Origin: Colwellia sp.
GTDB taxonomy: Bacteria; Pseudomonadota; Gammaproteobacteria; Enterobacterales; Alteromonadaceae
DNA: 64,000 bases
Direction of reading: 5' to 3'
Assembly: GCF_013214175.1 (NCBI RefSeq)
Contig: NZ_JABSPA010000008.1
Span: 124,001 to 188,000, forward strand
Position numbers and translations under genes: made by a program. Shown in pieces: positions 46,770 to 54,623 of this stretch; position 1 is the first letter of the stretch, and every line of letters begins with the position of its first letter. Under the pieces are notes generated by a model. The model saw only the letters and a list, made by a program, of their open reading frames with translations. It searched no databases and was not told the DNA's origin.

Positions 46770-46891
46770 AGTTTTTAATGACCCCTAGCCCCTAAATTAA
46801 CAATTTGTATTTTTATTCTGCTTATCCTCATCGCCACATTTACCTGACAACTTACGCTAGAATCGGAAATACAAGGTTAACCTAGACTGTG

Positions 46892-47251
46892 TTAATTGCT
46901 GATTTCTGTAGCGATAGACTCACTTTTTTCAGCACTTAAATCTAATGGGATTTCAACGATAAACAAGGTTCGTTGTACTTTCGACTGAGTATTTTTAGCT
47001 GTGCTTAGTCTTATTTTTCCTTTAAGTAACTGATGCACTAAATTATAGATAATATGCAAACTTAAGCCGATGGCCCCTCGACATCTTTTAGTGGTGACGA
47101 AGAGGTCAAAAATAGTATTGACTATATCTGGGTTAATACCACAGCCATCCTGCATGTTATCTATCGTTTCAATAACCCGTTTATTCGAGCAGCTGAGAGA
47201 GTCCCATAGGCTCAACAGATAGCTTGCTTCGTTTGTAGTTAATAGTTGCAT
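46892..47251 (-). pseudogene. Histidine-kinase ATPase-domain remnant
   Basis: The translation holds the C-terminal half of a HATPase domain: NMQDGCGINPDIVNTIFDLF resembles DNGCGIxxxxxxxIFxxF, followed by VTTKRCRGAIGLSLHIIYNL, which corresponds to FTTKxxxxGxGLGLxIxYNL with the second glycine motif damaged. The N-box, phospho-acceptor and sensor parts are absent. The stretch starts with an unrelated-looking 25 residues. It is a truncated relic, or at best a non-catalytic small protein. Confidence 0.65.
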
Positions 47252-47355
47252 GGGAAGTAGTCACATTAGAAATACAACTACTCAGAAGGTAGATTTAACA
47301 CTTTTTGGTAAAGCTTCTACACTTAAATGGAATAACATAAAACAAGGAAGATAAC

Positions 47356-48405
47356 ATGACTAAAGATATTTGGTTTTATGAACCTTTCGATGCCGACGGC
47401 TATTTATCTAATTTCGCAGATTTCCCCATCACGTTTGAACATCAAGAATGGCAAAGCAGCGAGCATTGTTATCAAGCCAGTAAATTTAAAGACAAGGCTA
47501 TTATTAATCAAATTCAAAAAGCGACCACCCCTAAAGAGACATTCGACCTTAGCCGAAAACATTCTGATAAAGTCCGTGAAGATTGGCTTGATATCCGTTA
47601 CCAACGAATGTTGGACATTGTCAGCGCAAAGTTCAATCAACATACACGACTTGCCTATTACTTAGTTGCCACTGAAGAGAGGACTATTAAGGAGCATTCC
47701 CATAAAGATGATTACTGGGGCGATGGCGGTGATGGCCATGGTAAGAATTGTTTAGGTAAAATATTAATGCAGGTCAGAGAAGAGCTTAAACAAACAGCTC
47801 GATTTTCATTATTACGTTATTCAGAATCAACCAAATTGCCGACTCAATTTGGTCAGTTCAAAATGCATGGATTTTATGAACCAAACACTGGCCAAGAACA
47901 TGTAGTATTGAGTTTTGGCAATTGGAAACAAGATGAACCGGTATTACTTCGCATCCACTCAGAGTGCTTAACCGGTGATGCATTTTCCAGTTTACGCTGT
48001 GACTGTGGCGCGCAACTACAGTTTGCAATGAAAAAAATTGCTGATAATGGCTCAGGTCTGCTCATATACCTACGACAAGAAGGCCGAGGTATTGGTTTAC
48101 TCAATAAAATAAAAGCCTACAATTTACAAGACAAGGGCGCTGACACTGTTGAAGCTAATGTGCTTTTAGGCTTTGAATCGGACCAACGTAGTTACTTCTT
48201 CTGCAAAGGCATATTTGAATTTTTTAATATAAATACCGTTAACGTAATGACAAATAATCCACTTAAATTACAGGCACTCGATGAAATTGGTATTAATATT
48301 AATCAACGGATACCTTTGAATGATGGCCATAACAGCCATAATAAGCAATACCTCACGACTAAGAAAAATAAAATGGGCCATAAATTAACGATAGATGATA
48401 TCTAA
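47356..48405 (+). CDS. NADAR (YbiA-like) - GTP cyclohydrolase II fusion
   Basis: Two enzymes are fused in one frame. Residues about 1-145 are a NADAR (DUF1768, COG3236) domain: FLSNF-type start (GYLSNFADFPI), WQSSEHCYQASKF and DDYWGDGGDGHGKNCLGKIL. In riboflavin synthesis such domains cleave the unstable early intermediates, limiting their damage. Residues 150-349 are RibA: zinc ligands C204, C215 and C217 (SECLTGDAFSSLRCDCG), the GTP-binding RQEGRGIGL (240-248) and NPLKLQAL. It would therefore open GTP and also dispose of overflow product. No other rib gene is nearby, so it is probably a second, accessory RibA. Confidence 0.92.
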   Translation: MTKDIWFYEPFDADGYLSNFADFPITFEHQEWQSSEHCYQASKFKDKAIINQIQKATTPKETFDLSRKHSDKVREDWLDIRYQRMLDIVSAKFNQHTRLAYYLVATEERTIKEHSHKDDYWGDGGDGHGKNCLGKILMQVREELKQTARFSLLRYSESTKLPTQFGQFKMHGFYEPNTGQEHVVLSFGNWKQDEPVLLRIHSECLTGDAFSSLRCDCGAQLQFAMKKIADNGSGLLIYLRQEGRGIGLLNKIKAYNLQDKGADTVEANVLLGFESDQRSYFFCKGIFEFFNINTVNVMTNNPLKLQALDEIGININQRIPLNDGHNSHNKQYLTTKKNKMGHKLTIDDI

Positions 48406-48650
48406 TCACCGTTCTTGGTTACTGGTAATACAGCAATCAAGTTTACCCATTAACTTAGGTATTATTACTTGGTGTTACTTTCCTGTTTGGAATTTCGGTT
48501 ACTGCTAGGGGAGATCAATCACTGTACTCCCCTATTTTATTCACGATAATACGGAATTTAAACGACCCTCCACTCCTAGAGCCCACAACAAAAATTAAGT
48601 AATACATCTATACTCAGTATTATTGGCTCATAATATAAGGAAGTCCTCTA

Positions 48651-49055
48651 ATGAATTCGGTTAATTCAAATACATCAAACTCTATTAATTTGGTGCAAAA
48701 GGCGATTACCAGAAATACTGCGACTCAAGTTATTGAGGCAAAAAAATCAGGCACACCAGTTGATGTAGAAGAAATTAAACAATCTAACCAGCAAATAAAA
48801 GATGACGCTGTTCAAATTGGTTTATCTGCTTATCAAGCAAATATAAAAAAGAACAATATCGACATCTATATTCAGTCAACTGAAAAAGCCAATGACTTAT
48901 ACAGTACTGATTCATCTGACTCAACAGACACTGAGATTAACAGTTTTGATGCTCAAGCTGTTAATGAAGCTCGTTCAACCGTACAAAAACGTGCCATTGG
49001 CATATCAGTATATGAGCAAGTTCAATCAACCAAATACGATAAAGAAACCTTATAA
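48651..49055 (+). CDS. Small orphan protein, unknown
   Basis: This is a 134-residue hydrophilic protein, Asn/Ser/Gln-rich, without signal peptide or membrane segment. It opens MNSVNSNTSNSINLVQKAIT and has a middle block IKQSNQQIKDDAVQIGLSAY, then a C-terminal SFDAQAVNEARSTVQKRAIG. AGGAAG lies about 8 bases before the ATG. Helical predictions by eye give two long helices joined by an acidic Ser/Thr linker (STDSSDSTDTEIN). No family is known to me. It is followed by 640 bp without a gene. Confidence 0.6.
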   Translation: MNSVNSNTSNSINLVQKAITRNTATQVIEAKKSGTPVDVEEIKQSNQQIKDDAVQIGLSAYQANIKKNNIDIYIQSTEKANDLYSTDSSDSTDTEINSFDAQAVNEARSTVQKRAIGISVYEQVQSTKYDKETL

Positions 49056-49695
49056 CCTTACCTTTACCTATGGGATATAATTTGTCACCTTCTACCCTAT
49101 TCGCCCAAATTCAGCAGAACATTCAATAATAAACTAACGAAGCCTGAGGCCAGGCTATCTCGGTGATAACTTCGAAATCTTGGAGTATTCCGATTTGTTC
49201 GGTAATTTAACTACAATCTTCCTCGATCTGACTTAATCTAGTAACAAAGTAATAGTGAACTGGATTCCCGATTAGAAACTTCGGGAATGACAGCTTCAAA
49301 GAACGGAGATGTAACAACACAATCACCTAACCTATCAACGCGCAACAAGTCTGCTTGAATCAAGTGCCGCAATGAAAGGCAATATTCACGTATGTTCATC
49401 AGGGATGATGAGCAAAGCGATGTCGGCACATGGATGTGCCATCAGCGCTGTTACGTCGAAAATATTGCTTTTAATGTAGGATTACACTTGATTAGCAGCT
49501 CCGAGGGATTCCGAAGGGAGGCCGGAGGCAGTCTCCCTTTGGGTGTCGTCGCCACCGCGACATAAATATCAACTGACTCTGATATTGTTGATATCAAATC
49601 AACTGTTCTTACCCCTTGATATCACACTAGAAAGTTATAACAAAAAATAGGATACTGAGGGCATAAAATCCCTTAAGATTAGTAACTTACTATTT
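49056..49695. repeat. Gene-free, hairpin-rich intergenic repeat region
   Basis: No credible ORF. Visible structures are an imperfect hairpin ggattcccga...cttcgggaatg (about 49262-49290), the palindrome ggcacat/atgtgcc (49425-49440) with the core catggatgt seen in two other gaps, and a G/C-rich hairpin around 49513-49545 (gggaggccggaggcagtctccc). The last gene-free bases are AT-rich. The mosaic looks like palindromic repeats accumulated beside an acquired gene. Confidence 0.5.
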
Positions 49696-50754
49696 ATGTC
49701 ATTTTCTTATACTGTTAAATACCCTATCAAGGTACAAATATTAAATAATGAATACACTTTTTCCTGTATAGATTATCCACAGTGTGAAGTAGAGTCAGTT
49801 GATTTTCATAAAGGGTTAAATTCCATACAAAATGTAGTCGAAAATTTAATTTGTAAGATAAGCCAAGAGAACAAGTATATTACCCCGCCATCAAGTTTAA
49901 AGCAGGTTAAAGACACAAGTTGCGATGCTGCACTTTATTGTGAAGTTGAAGTACAAAAATATTATAGTGCTGTGCCAGAAACTTTGTATTACTACCTCCC
50001 CATCTCTGAAATACTTTTCAAAATGCTCATAAATCCATATATTTGGTTCTCAGACCCCAAAGAATTTAACGATCCATTCGAACTACCAGATGTATTTGAA
50101 CGACAATGGACACCAAAAGAAGAGTGGGACGATTTTGTATTTGTATATAACCAACAAACTAAACTCGACATATTTAAGAAATATCAGACATCCCAAGAAG
50201 CGTATATTGATATAAAAGCAAATTCAGAAGCTTTGATGCAAAAAATACTGAGTTTTAAACTTGAGTGCCTATCAGAAACAATAAGCAAAGCTCGTGTTGC
50301 ATGTTTTTCAAGGTATTATGACAATATATTAATGTGGTCACATTACTCAAAAAAACATACCGGAATAGTAATCGGTTACGACTATGCCTGCATTGTAACT
50401 GAAAAGAGTGGAATATTTGGTGGTGATGTAGATTATAAGGTGCATCAAGATAAGATTAGGGCTGGAAGTTATTCAGGTGATATTAAAAATGTAGCCTCCA
50501 AAGAGTTCATAACTAGGTCATTACTTACTAAACACCCATCTTGGTCATACGAGCAAGAATATAGGCTTATAAATTCAGAGGACTCAAACGGAAGGTACTC
50601 TATAAGTAAAGGGAGTATCAAAGAAGTGTATTTTGGCTGTGAAATAGACCCCGATATAAAGAAATCAATCTTAGCGTTGCTAGTAAACGATAAAATAGAT
50701 TTTTACGAAATGAATAAATCTCATGACATTAACCTTGACCGGATAAAGATTTAA
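49696..50754 (+). CDS. DUF2971 protein with HicB-like N-terminal domain
   Basis: This is a 352-residue protein. The C-terminal two thirds match DUF2971, which has no known activity: YYYLPISEILFKMLINPYIW, SDPKEFNDPFE, ARVACFSRYYDNILMWSHYS, KKHTGIVIGYDY and HPSWSYEQEYRLI. The first 70 residues resemble the HicB antitoxin fold (YPIKVQILNNEYTFSCIDYP, then a helical stretch and ITPPSSL, as in the family ending iPxPS). If so, this is a fusion of an antitoxin-like domain to DUF2971. No HicA toxin is nearby. The gene is solitary, in accessory DNA, with its own strong terminator. Confidence 0.8.
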   Translation: MSFSYTVKYPIKVQILNNEYTFSCIDYPQCEVESVDFHKGLNSIQNVVENLICKISQENKYITPPSSLKQVKDTSCDAALYCEVEVQKYYSAVPETLYYYLPISEILFKMLINPYIWFSDPKEFNDPFELPDVFERQWTPKEEWDDFVFVYNQQTKLDIFKKYQTSQEAYIDIKANSEALMQKILSFKLECLSETISKARVACFSRYYDNILMWSHYSKKHTGIVIGYDYACIVTEKSGIFGGDVDYKVHQDKIRAGSYSGDIKNVASKEFITRSLLTKHPSWSYEQEYRLINSEDSNGRYSISKGSIKEVYFGCEIDPDIKKSILALLVNDKIDFYEMNKSHDINLDRIKI

Positions 50755-50791
50755 AAAAACCCGCCTTCTCTATTAGAAAAGGCGGGTTTTT
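50753..50791. terminator. Bidirectional terminator between DUF2971 gene and sucD
   Basis: The stem aaaaacccgcctt / aaggcgggttttt (13 bp) has an 11-base loop and A/T runs on both sides. It ends the DUF2971 gene on one strand and the TCA operon on the other. Confidence 0.92.
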
Positions 50792-50820
50792 ATTAAGATT
50801 TACAAGCTGTAAGCGTTAGC

Positions 50821-51693
50821 CTACCAACCTGTTTTCTCTTTAAGTGCTTTGCCGATATCAGCTAAAGAACGAACAGTTTTAACACCCGCCGCTTCTAATG
50901 CTTTAAATTTCTCTTCAGCAGTACCTTTACCACCAGCGATAATCGCGCCAGCGTGACCCATACGCTTACCTTCTGGTGCAGTAACACCAGCAATGTAAGA
51001 TACAACAGGTTTAGTAACATGTGCTTTGATGTATTCCGCTGCTTCTTCTTCAGCAGTACCACCAATTTCACCAATCATTACGATTGCTTCAGTTTGAGGA
51101 TCGTTTTGGAACATTTCCAATACGTCAATGAAGTTAGTACCTGGAATTGGATCACCACCAATACCTACACAAGTAGATTGGCCGAAACCGAAATCAGTTG
51201 TTTGTTTAACGGCTTCGTACGTAAGCGTACCAGAACGTGAAACAATGCCAACTTTACCTGGTAAATGGATGTGACCTGGCATGATACCAATCTTAGTCTC
51301 GCCCGGAGTGATAACACCTGGACAGTTAGGACCGATCATGCGAACGCCAGTTTGATTAAGCTTAGCTTTAACATCAACCATATCTAAAGTTGGAATACCT
51401 TCAGTAATAGTGATGATAATTTCAATGCCAGCATCAATAGCTTCTAAAATTGCATCTTTACAGAACGGAGCTGGAACATAGATAACTGTTGCTGTTGCGC
51501 CAGTTGCTTCTACTGCTTCACGAACTGTATTGAATACTGGTAGGCCTAAATGCGTTTGACCGCCTTTACCTGGGCTTACGCCACCAACCATTTGTGTACC
51601 GTAATCAATCGCTTGCTCTGAGTGGAAAGTACCTTGACCACCAGTAAAACCTTGACAGATAACTTTAGTATCTTTGTTAATTAAGATAGACAT
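50821..51693 (-). CDS. sucD: Succinyl-CoA synthetase alpha subunit
   Basis: This subunit carries the phosphohistidine and binds CoA; with SucC it makes succinate and a nucleoside triphosphate from succinyl-CoA. Seen are the N-terminal CoA domain ([19 protein letters not shown]), [28 protein letters not shown] and the phosphohistidine in [13 protein letters not shown]. The length (290 aa) is standard. Its start codon overlaps the stop codon of sucC by 1 nt, so translation is coupled. It is the last gene of the sdhCDAB-sucABCD cluster, followed by a strong terminator. Confidence 0.97.
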   Translation of the reverse strand: MSILINKDTKVICQGFTGGQGTFHSEQAIDYGTQMVGGVSPGKGGQTHLGLPVFNTVREAVEATGATATVIYVPAPFCKDAILEAIDAGIEIIITITEGIPTLDMVDVKAKLNQTGVRMIGPNCPGVITPGETKIGIMPGHIHLPGKVGIVSRSGTLTYEAVKQTTDFGFGQSTCVGIGGDPIPGTNFIDVLEMFQNDPQTEAIVMIGEIGGTAEEEAAEYIKAHVTKPVVSYIAGVTAPEGKRMGHAGAIIAGGKGTAEEKFKALEAAGVKTVRSLADIGKALKEKTGW

Positions 51694-52859
51694 TATTTTC
51701 CCTCCGCAGCGGCTACAACTTTTTCTGCAGCATCAGTTAATGATTCAGCAGCAATGATGTCTAAGCCAGAGTTTTTAAGAACTTCACGACCTAATTCAGC
51801 ATTTGTACCTTCAAGACGTACAACAACAGGTACTTTAACGCCAACTTCTTTAACAGCGCCAATAATACCTTCAGCAATCATGTCACAACGAACGATGCCA
51901 CCAAAGATGTTAACTAAAACAGCTTTAACGTTTTCGTCAGATAAAATGATTTTGAATGCTTCAGAAACACGTTCTTTGTTTGCACCGCCGCCAACATCCA
52001 AGAAGTTAGCTGGCTTGCCGCCGTGTAAGTTAACGATATCCATAGTACCCATTGCTAGGCCTGCACCGTTAACCATACAACCAACAGTACCATCAAGAGC
52101 TACATAGTTTAGCTCCCATTGTGCTGCATGTGCTTCACGTTCATCTTCTTGAGATGGATCGTGGAAAGCACGCATTTTAGGTTGACGGTAGATAGCATTA
52201 CCATCGATACCAATTTTGCCATCTAAACAGTGAAGATTACCTTCGTCAGTAATAACTAACGGGTTAATTTCAAGTAGTGCGAAATCACAATCTTCAAACA
52301 TTTTTGCAAGACCTAAAAAGATCTTAACAAATTGCTTCATTTGCGTAGGGTTTAAGCCAAGTTTAAAACCTAATTCACGTGCTTGGTAAGGTTGAGCGCC
52401 AACTAGTGGGTCAATTTCAGCTTTGTGAATTAATTCAGGAGTCTCTTCAGCAATCTTCTCAATGTCAACACCGCCTTCGGTAGATGCCATGAAAACAACT
52501 CTTTGTGAAGCACGATCTACAACAGCGCCAAGATATAACTCGTTAGCGATGTCAGTACAGCTTTCAACTAAAATTTTAGTTACTGGCTGACCATTAGCGT
52601 CTGTTTGATAAGTAACTAAGTTCTTACCTAACCAGTGTTGAGCGAAATCTTTGATTTCTTCTTTAGATTTAACTAGCTTAACACCGCCAGCTTTACCGCG
52701 TCCGCCTGCGTGTACTTGAGTTTTAACAACCCACATATCGCCGCCAATTTTATCAGCCGCTTCGGCAGCTTCTTGAGGTGTATCGCAAGCGAAACCTTCA
52801 GAAACTGGTAAACCATATTCAGCGAATAATTGTTTCGCTTGATACTCATGCAAATTCAT
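51693..52859 (-). CDS. sucC: Succinyl-CoA synthetase beta subunit
   Basis: This is the nucleotide-binding ATP-grasp subunit of succinyl-CoA synthetase. The N-terminal [55 protein letters not shown] and [14 protein letters not shown] match SucC, as do the C-terminal [15 protein letters not shown] and [11 protein letters not shown]. Length is 388 aa, as in E. coli. It overlaps sucD by 1 nt, and a gap of about 230 bp with a long hairpin separates it from sucB, so its expression may be set independently of the upstream part of the operon. Confidence 0.97.
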   Translation of the reverse strand: MNLHEYQAKQLFAEYGLPVSEGFACDTPQEAAEAADKIGGDMWVVKTQVHAGGRGKAGGVKLVKSKEEIKDFAQHWLGKNLVTYQTDANGQPVTKILVESCTDIANELYLGAVVDRASQRVVFMASTEGGVDIEKIAEETPELIHKAEIDPLVGAQPYQARELGFKLGLNPTQMKQFVKIFLGLAKMFEDCDFALLEINPLVITDEGNLHCLDGKIGIDGNAIYRQPKMRAFHDPSQEDEREAHAAQWELNYVALDGTVGCMVNGAGLAMGTMDIVNLHGGKPANFLDVGGGANKERVSEAFKIILSDENVKAVLVNIFGGIVRCDMIAEGIIGAVKEVGVKVPVVVRLEGTNAELGREVLKNSGLDIIAAESLTDAAEKVVAAAEGK

Positions 52860-52940
52860 GGTGTTTTATCCATTTATCTGTAAATAATGACAGTCAATTG
52901 CACTTCTAAGAAGTACTGAGAGTCTGCCCGTGAAAAGTAT

Positions 52941-53000
52941 CTCGATTATAGTATAAACGCTCTAATGACGGTAGCCATTAGAGCAAATACTATAGTCGAG
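52941..53000 (-). promoter_or_regulatory. 60-bp intercistronic hairpin between sucB and sucC
   Basis: The two halves are nearly complementary: outer arms start ctcga/tcgag with tatagtat/atactata, and inner arms are gctctaatg and cattagagc, around an 8-base loop. On the transcript it lies between sucB and sucC. A short T-run follows on the minus strand. It may act as a partial terminator, a processing site or a stability element. Confidence 0.75.
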
Positions 53001-53090
53001 GAACTAAATTTTTATAGCTTAAGTTTTTTGTTATCGTTTTCTTAATAAAACAACTTAAAAAACGACTTAGCTATCAAGTTAACTATCTAC

Positions 53091-54560
53091 TTATATATCT
53101 AAAAGAAGACGTGTAGGGTCTTCTAACAAATCTTTGATTGTTACTAAGAAACCAACAGACTCTTTACCATCAACTAAACGGTGATCGTAAGATAATGCTA
53201 AGTACATCATAGGTAGAATTTCAACTTTTCCATCAACTGCCATAGGACGGTCTTGGATTTTATGCATACCTAAGATTGCCGCTTGCGGTAAGTTGAGGAT
53301 AGGTGTTGAAAGCAATGAACCAAAAACACCACCGTTAGTGATAGTGAAGTTACCGCCAGTCATTTCAGCCATTGAAAGCTTACCATCACGACCTTTAAGC
53401 GCTAATGCTCGAATACCATTTTCAATACCGGCCATGCTTAATTGATCTGTGTCGCGTAATACTGGAGTAACTAAACCACGCGGAGTAGAAACTGCAATAG
53501 AAATGTCGAAGAAGTTATGATAAACAATATCATCGCCGTCAATTGAAGCATTGATTGCTGGGTAGCGTTTAAGCGCTTCCGTTACCGCTTTCACGTAGAA
53601 AGACATAAATCCTAAACGGGTATCATGGGTTTTCTCAAACAAGTCTTTATATTGCTTGCGAAGCTCCATAATTGGCTTCATGTTAACTTCGTTAAAAGTT
53701 GTTAACATGGCCGTTTCATTTTTAGCTGCTAATAAGCGTGTCGCGATTGTTTTACGTAAACGTGTCATAGGTACACGTTTCTGTGTACGCTCACCTAAAT
53801 CTTGAACAGCTGGTGCAGGGGCTGCGGCTTTTGCTACCGGAGCTGCTGCTGGCTTATTGGCTGCTGCAGCAACGTCTTCTTTAGAAATACGACCACCTTT
53901 ACCAGTACCAACAACATCTGCTGCTGTTAAGCCTTTTTCTGTCATTAAACGACGTACTGAAGGGCTAGCAATTTCATCGCTGCTTACTGCATCTTCGGCA
54001 GTCGCAGTAGCAGTAGTATTCGCTGTAGCACCGGCGTTAAGTTCGCCAATTTTTTGTGCGCCTAAAACAGTATCGCCTTCAACATGGATAATTTTACCAA
54101 TTACGCCATTGTCTTGAGCAACAACTTCAAGTACTACTTTATCTGTTTCAATATCAACTAAGTTTTGGTCAACTGATACAGTATCACCTTCGGCTACATG
54201 CCATGTAGCAACAGTCGCATCCGCTACTGATTCAGGTAAAACAGGTACAACGATATCAATAACTTTAGTTGCGGTTGCAACTGGTGCACTTGCTGCTGCA
54301 ACCGGTGCTGGAGCCGCTGCGCCGCCTTCTGAATAGGTACCAATTACTTGGTCGCCTAATACAGTCGCGCCATCCACTTGACTAATATCAGTCATAACGC
54401 CATCACAAGTAGCTGGGACTTCTAATACTACTTTGTCTGTTTCAATATCTACTAAGACTTGATCACGGGTAAATTTTTCACCAACTTGTACATGCCAAGT
54501 TGCCACTGTTGCATCAGCAACGGATTCTGGTAATACCGGAACTTTGATTTCGGTTGTCAT
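53091..54560 (-). CDS. sucB: 2-oxoglutarate dehydrogenase E2 (dihydrolipoyl succinyltransferase), two lipoyl domains
   Basis: This is the core of the 2-oxoglutarate dehydrogenase complex, moving the succinyl group from lipoamide to CoA. Two lipoyl domains are seen (about residues 2-75 and 102-177), each with [17 protein letters not shown] and the lipoylated lysine in [10 protein letters not shown]. Ala/Pro-rich linkers separate them. Then come the E1/E3-binding domain ([20 protein letters not shown]) and the catalytic domain with DHRLVDGKE. At 489 aa it is longer than E. coli SucB (about 405 aa, one lipoyl domain). It sits between sucA and sucC. Confidence 0.96.
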   Translation of the reverse strand: MTTEIKVPVLPESVADATVATWHVQVGEKFTRDQVLVDIETDKVVLEVPATCDGVMTDISQVDGATVLGDQVIGTYSEGGAAAPAPVAAASAPVATATKVIDIVVPVLPESVADATVATWHVAEGDTVSVDQNLVDIETDKVVLEVVAQDNGVIGKIIHVEGDTVLGAQKIGELNAGATANTTATATAEDAVSSDEIASPSVRRLMTEKGLTAADVVGTGKGGRISKEDVAAAANKPAAAPVAKAAAPAPAVQDLGERTQKRVPMTRLRKTIATRLLAAKNETAMLTTFNEVNMKPIMELRKQYKDLFEKTHDTRLGFMSFYVKAVTEALKRYPAINASIDGDDIVYHNFFDISIAVSTPRGLVTPVLRDTDQLSMAGIENGIRALALKGRDGKLSMAEMTGGNFTITNGGVFGSLLSTPILNLPQAAILGMHKIQDRPMAVDGKVEILPMMYLALSYDHRLVDGKESVGFLVTIKDLLEDPTRLLLDI

Positions 54561-54623
54561 TTTATAATTCCTTACAAACTTTCTATACGCTCACTTGTTG
54601 AAACAAGTAAGCGCACTAAAGGG

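Noticed and set aside
49238-49429. A 63-codon minus-strand ORF containing VIPEVSNRESSSLL
   Set aside because: This wording is typical of translated palindromic intergenic repeats and lies in a repeat-rich gap.
51754-52107. A 117-codon ORF opposite sucC
   Set aside because: It is a shadow frame of a highly conserved gene.
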